From Anaerobacillus sp. (GTDB lineage Bacteria; Bacillota; Bacilli; Bacillales; Anaerobacillaceae), in the NCBI GenBank assembly GCA_007118195.1, contig SKSA01000351.1:1-8167 (forward strand): a stretch of DNA of 8,167 nt, given 5' to 3'. Positions 6,610 through 8,167 of the stretch are shown in pieces. The stretch's first letter is position 1. Each line of letters begins with the position of its first letter. The position numbers and the translations under genes are program-made. The notes under the pieces were generated by a model. It worked only from the letters and a program-made list of their open reading frames with translations, was not told where the DNA came from and made no database searches.

Positions 6610-6762
6610 TTAACTATGGTGAGTATTCTTTAGATTTGAAATATCTCTTTTTCCTTTACCATGACAAATCGGACATTTTGCTTCTAACTTTAAAAGTTTT
6701 AAAAAAGCTTTTTCTACCTTTCCTGTACCTTTGCACTTTTTACAAATCACAATAATTGCCAT
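6610..6762 (-). CDS. 50-aa CXXCXGXG zinc-finger protein at the head of the cluster
   Basis: A short gene with a good GAGGTGA (6767-6773) just before the ATG. The product begins MAIIVICKKCKGTGK and carries two CXXCXGXG motifs: C7-K-K-C10-K-G-T-G and C30-P-I-C33-H-G-K-G. This is the pattern of one zinc-binding unit of the DnaJ cysteine-rich region, here alone with no J domain, so it should bind one Zn(II) through four Cys. The 19 residues between the motifs (EKAFLKLLKLEA core) look helical, and the protein is very basic. Small Bacillus proteins of this type, such as YuiA as I recall it, have no clear function. It lies 39 bases ahead of the first DUF1538 gene in the same direction with no terminator between, so it probably leads the transcript and may be a small regulatory or assembly subunit (inference). 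Confidence 0.8.
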   Translation of the reverse strand: MAIIVICKKCKGTGKVEKAFLKLLKLEAKCPICHGKGKRDISNLKNTHHS

Positions 6763-6830
6763 GCACTCACCTCTTTTAGTTGGTAATTTCCATAAATATC
6801 AAATCATAAACACTTTTGAATTTTAAATTA

Positions 6831-6857
6831 ATTATAATTATTATAACATATATTCAA
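6831..6857 (-). promoter_or_regulatory. Candidate promoter of the zinc finger-DUF1538-PII cluster
   Basis: On the - strand there are two TATAAT hexamers (complements of 6831-6836 and 6840-6845). TTGAAT (complement of 6852-6857) lies 15 bases before the nearer-to-gene one, a short but usable spacing. The area is almost pure A/T, so the exact -10 cannot be decided. The leader before the ATG would be about 60 bases. Confidence 0.3.
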
Positions 6858-6864
6858 AGAACAC

Positions 6865-6900
6865 GTTACTTATAACTATGATATAATATTATTATGTAAC
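6865..6900 (+). promoter_or_regulatory. Extended -10 promoter of the recombinase gene with flanking inverted repeat
   Basis: TG-A-TATAAT (6879-6887) is a perfect extended -10; no good -35 is seen, which such promoters do not need. It is framed by GTTAC (6865-6869) and GTAAC (6896-6900), an inverted pair that could be a binding site, perhaps for the gene's own product; this is speculative. The ribosome binding site GGTGGTGA (6910-6917) lies 7 bases before the ATG at 6925. Confidence 0.5.
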
Positions 6901-6924
6901 ATACAGTTTGGTGGTGATGTATAT

Positions 6925-7485
6925 ATGGAGTTCGTTGAAGCAATTAAAGACCGTCAAAAAATTAAAGACATCAAAGAAATCTTATATAACCGTTCTAAAA
7001 GAGATTATCTTTTATTCACATTAGGTATTAATACAGGTTTAAAAATCACTGAAATTTTAAATATTAAAAAAGGACAAATCATTGAACGTGAATATAAGGT
7101 CAAAGAATTTCTTTCCATTGAAAATAATGAAGAAACAAAAATTTACTTAAATGAACAAGTGAAATTAGCTGTCGTTGATTATATTGCTACAGTTCCTTTA
7201 CTGTCTTCTAATGATTACTTATTTAGATCGAAAAAGGGAGAATTACCGATTACGAGGCAACAAGCATACAGAATCATTAATTCAGTAGCTAGAGAAGTAG
7301 GAATTGAATCAAAAATCGGTACACACACGTTACGAAAAACATTTGGCTATCATGCGTATTGTAGTGGAGTAGCTATTTCTTTACTACAAAAGATCTTTCA
7401 TCACTCCTCTAAGGCAGAAACGCTGAAATACATTGGTATTGAAAAAAATGAAGAAATGCATCCAAAAATCGATGTGAATTTATAA
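6925..7485 (+). CDS. Short tyrosine recombinase/integrase-like protein with Arg-to-Lys change
   Basis: A 186-aa protein consisting only of a tyrosine recombinase catalytic domain, without the usual N-terminal core-binding (SAM-like) domain; full-length XerC/D are about 300 aa. Short Bacillus relatives of this size exist (YoeC, as I recall). Visible catalytic positions are a Lys in the beta hairpin (FRSKKG, 100-105), H134 and R137 in HTLRKTFG, H160 in FHHSS and the nucleophile Y169 in LKYIGI. The first catalytic Arg, normally in TGLRxxE, is Lys here (TGLKITEIL, K40, codon AAA). Lys at this place usually damages strand cleavage, so it may be inactive, a DNA-binding regulator, or specialised. 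The frame is intact and has its own promoter, ribosome binding site and terminator, so it is not an obvious decaying gene. No att-site pair or phage gene is seen beside it. Confidence 0.85.
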   Translation: MEFVEAIKDRQKIKDIKEILYNRSKRDYLLFTLGINTGLKITEILNIKKGQIIEREYKVKEFLSIENNEETKIYLNEQVKLAVVDYIATVPLLSSNDYLFRSKKGELPITRQQAYRIINSVAREVGIESKIGTHTLRKTFGYHAYCSGVAISLLQKIFHHSSKAETLKYIGIEKNEEMHPKIDVNL

Positions 7486-7524
7486 GGGAGAATGAATAGG
7501 AGAATAGAAAGGATATTATAGGAA

Positions 7525-7603
7525 GAGGCTATCCAAAGATTAGTGTAGATGTTCCTTAAAAGGTGAAAAAACACTGATCGGATAGCCTCATTTCTTTTGT
7601 TTT
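7525..7603 (+). terminator. Long hairpin terminator of the recombinase gene
   Basis: GAGGCTATCC (7525-7534) pairs with GGATAGCCTC (7580-7589). After a three-base bulge the stem continues with GATTAGTGT (7538-7546) and ACACTGATC (7571-7579), one G-U pair included. The tail ATTTCTTTTGTTTT follows on the + strand. It lies 40 bases after the stop. It could also end the convergent rhodanese transcript, although its - strand tail (TTCCTATAAT) is poorer. Confidence 0.85.
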
Positions 7604-7646
7604 AAATACTACTTCATCGAACTTAAATCATAAAGGATTCCTCTAT

Positions 7647-8015
7647 TTATTTATATAACTTAGTGACATCATCGACGACATTTTCTAACCCCGTATTAAC
7701 TTCTTCATCCCAAGTAAGCATCCCACCATAAAAATTATGTGCTTCCTTAATTCCATTTTCTTTTAAAAATCTTGCGACATGATGACTACGGTTACCGCTA
7801 CGACAAACAAGAATATACTCCTTATCTTTTTTTAATTCATTGACAAAATTTGGAATGTTATGCATCGGGATAAGCGGGATCCCCGGAATATGAAATTCAT
7901 TGTATTCCTCATGTTCTCTCACATCAACAATAACTACATCTTTCGGCTGATCTTTTATAATATCTTTTAGCTCATTTACATCTATTTGTTTAATTCCTTC
8001 GTGTACAAAAGCCAA
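7647..8015 (-). CDS. Single-domain rhodanese-like protein, TTG start
   Basis: A 122-aa cytoplasmic protein made of one rhodanese (Cdc25-like) domain. Such proteins carry sulfane sulfur as a persulfide on the active-site Cys and hand it to acceptors such as thiols. The active loop is CRSGNR with C71, preceded by the strand YILV. The N-terminal signature DVREHEEYNEFHIPG lies at 31-45 and the C-terminal FYGGMLTWDEE at 95-105. All are typical, and the length matches the single-domain B. subtilis rhodanese YqhL (about 126 aa as I recall). The start codon is TTG at 8015: AGAGGG lies 7 bases before it, and the next in-frame Met is residue 51, inside the domain. It is alone, convergent to the recombinase. 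The physiological acceptor cannot be told from the neighbours. No clear promoter is seen in 8016-8167; TTGTGA followed by CATAAA is a weak candidate there. Confidence 0.92.
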   Translation of the reverse strand: MAFVHEGIKQIDVNELKDIIKDQPKDVVIVDVREHEEYNEFHIPGIPLIPMHNIPNFVNELKKDKEYILVCRSGNRSHHVARFLKENGIKEAHNFYGGMLTWDEEVNTGLENVVDDVTKLYK

Positions 8016-8167
8016 TGTTGTTCCCTCTCTTTCTATGCTTAACCTCTATTTTATTTTATGGAGTTACAATTTATCTACTCACAATATTTATTTAGTGATG
8101 CTTATATCATAAATTTTTAGTTATATAAAATAAAGCAATATGACTTACTTTCAAAATCGTCATGACA

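Noticed and set aside
6610..6762. Zinc-finger frame as a fragment of a broken dnaJ gene
   Set aside because: It has its own start signals and stop, no J-domain or C-terminal DnaJ sequence nearby, and only two of the four CXXCXGXG motifs, as in known stand-alone small proteins.
6925..7485. Recombinase gene as evidence for an integrated phage or genomic island
   Set aside because: No tRNA, direct-repeat att pair, phage or mobilisation genes are visible, and the neighbours look like ordinary chromosomal genes.

Overview
The window is low-GC DNA (AT-rich spacers, strong AGGAGG-type ribosome binding sites, T-tailed hairpin terminators) and most likely comes from the chromosome of a spore-forming Bacillaceae member. 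This rests on the gene families (YwqA-like SNF2 helicase, BsuPI-domain protein, YitT membrane protein, YqhL-type rhodanese, a tiny Lys/Asp/Asn-rich protein with a sporulation-type promoter). The species cannot be named from the sequence.

Layout, left to right. On the + strand, an SNF2 helicase that enters from outside the window (1-2295) is followed by a 57-codon gene of unknown function (2315-2488). On the - strand come a BsuPI-domain protein (2632-2964) with its own hairpin terminator and a palindromic candidate operator, then a YitT-type membrane protein (3214-4035). Divergent from yitT is an unlisted 44-aa + strand gene (4201-4335) with a possible sigma-F/G promoter. A strong two-way hairpin at 4367-4411 separates it from the main cluster.

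The main point of interest is a four-gene - strand cluster, 6762 down to 4420. It encodes a 50-aa protein with two CXXCXGXG zinc-finger motifs, two DUF1538 membrane proteins joined by an ATGA overlap, and a protein made of two fused PII-like domains that starts inside the end of the second DUF1538 gene. The tight overlaps imply co-expression. The best-supported reading is a heteromeric membrane transporter (a DUF1538 pair was, as I recall, reported as a cation/proton antiporter in a Halomonas) controlled by a double PII-type sensor. The transported ion and the ligand are not visible in the sequence.

Divergent from this cluster, from an AT-rich shared promoter region, is a short tyrosine-recombinase-like gene (6925-7485) that keeps most catalytic residues but has Lys in place of the first catalytic Arg. 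It ends at a long hairpin terminator. The window closes with a TTG-started single-domain rhodanese on the - strand (7647-8015). No rRNA, tRNA, CRISPR or complete insertion sequence was seen.
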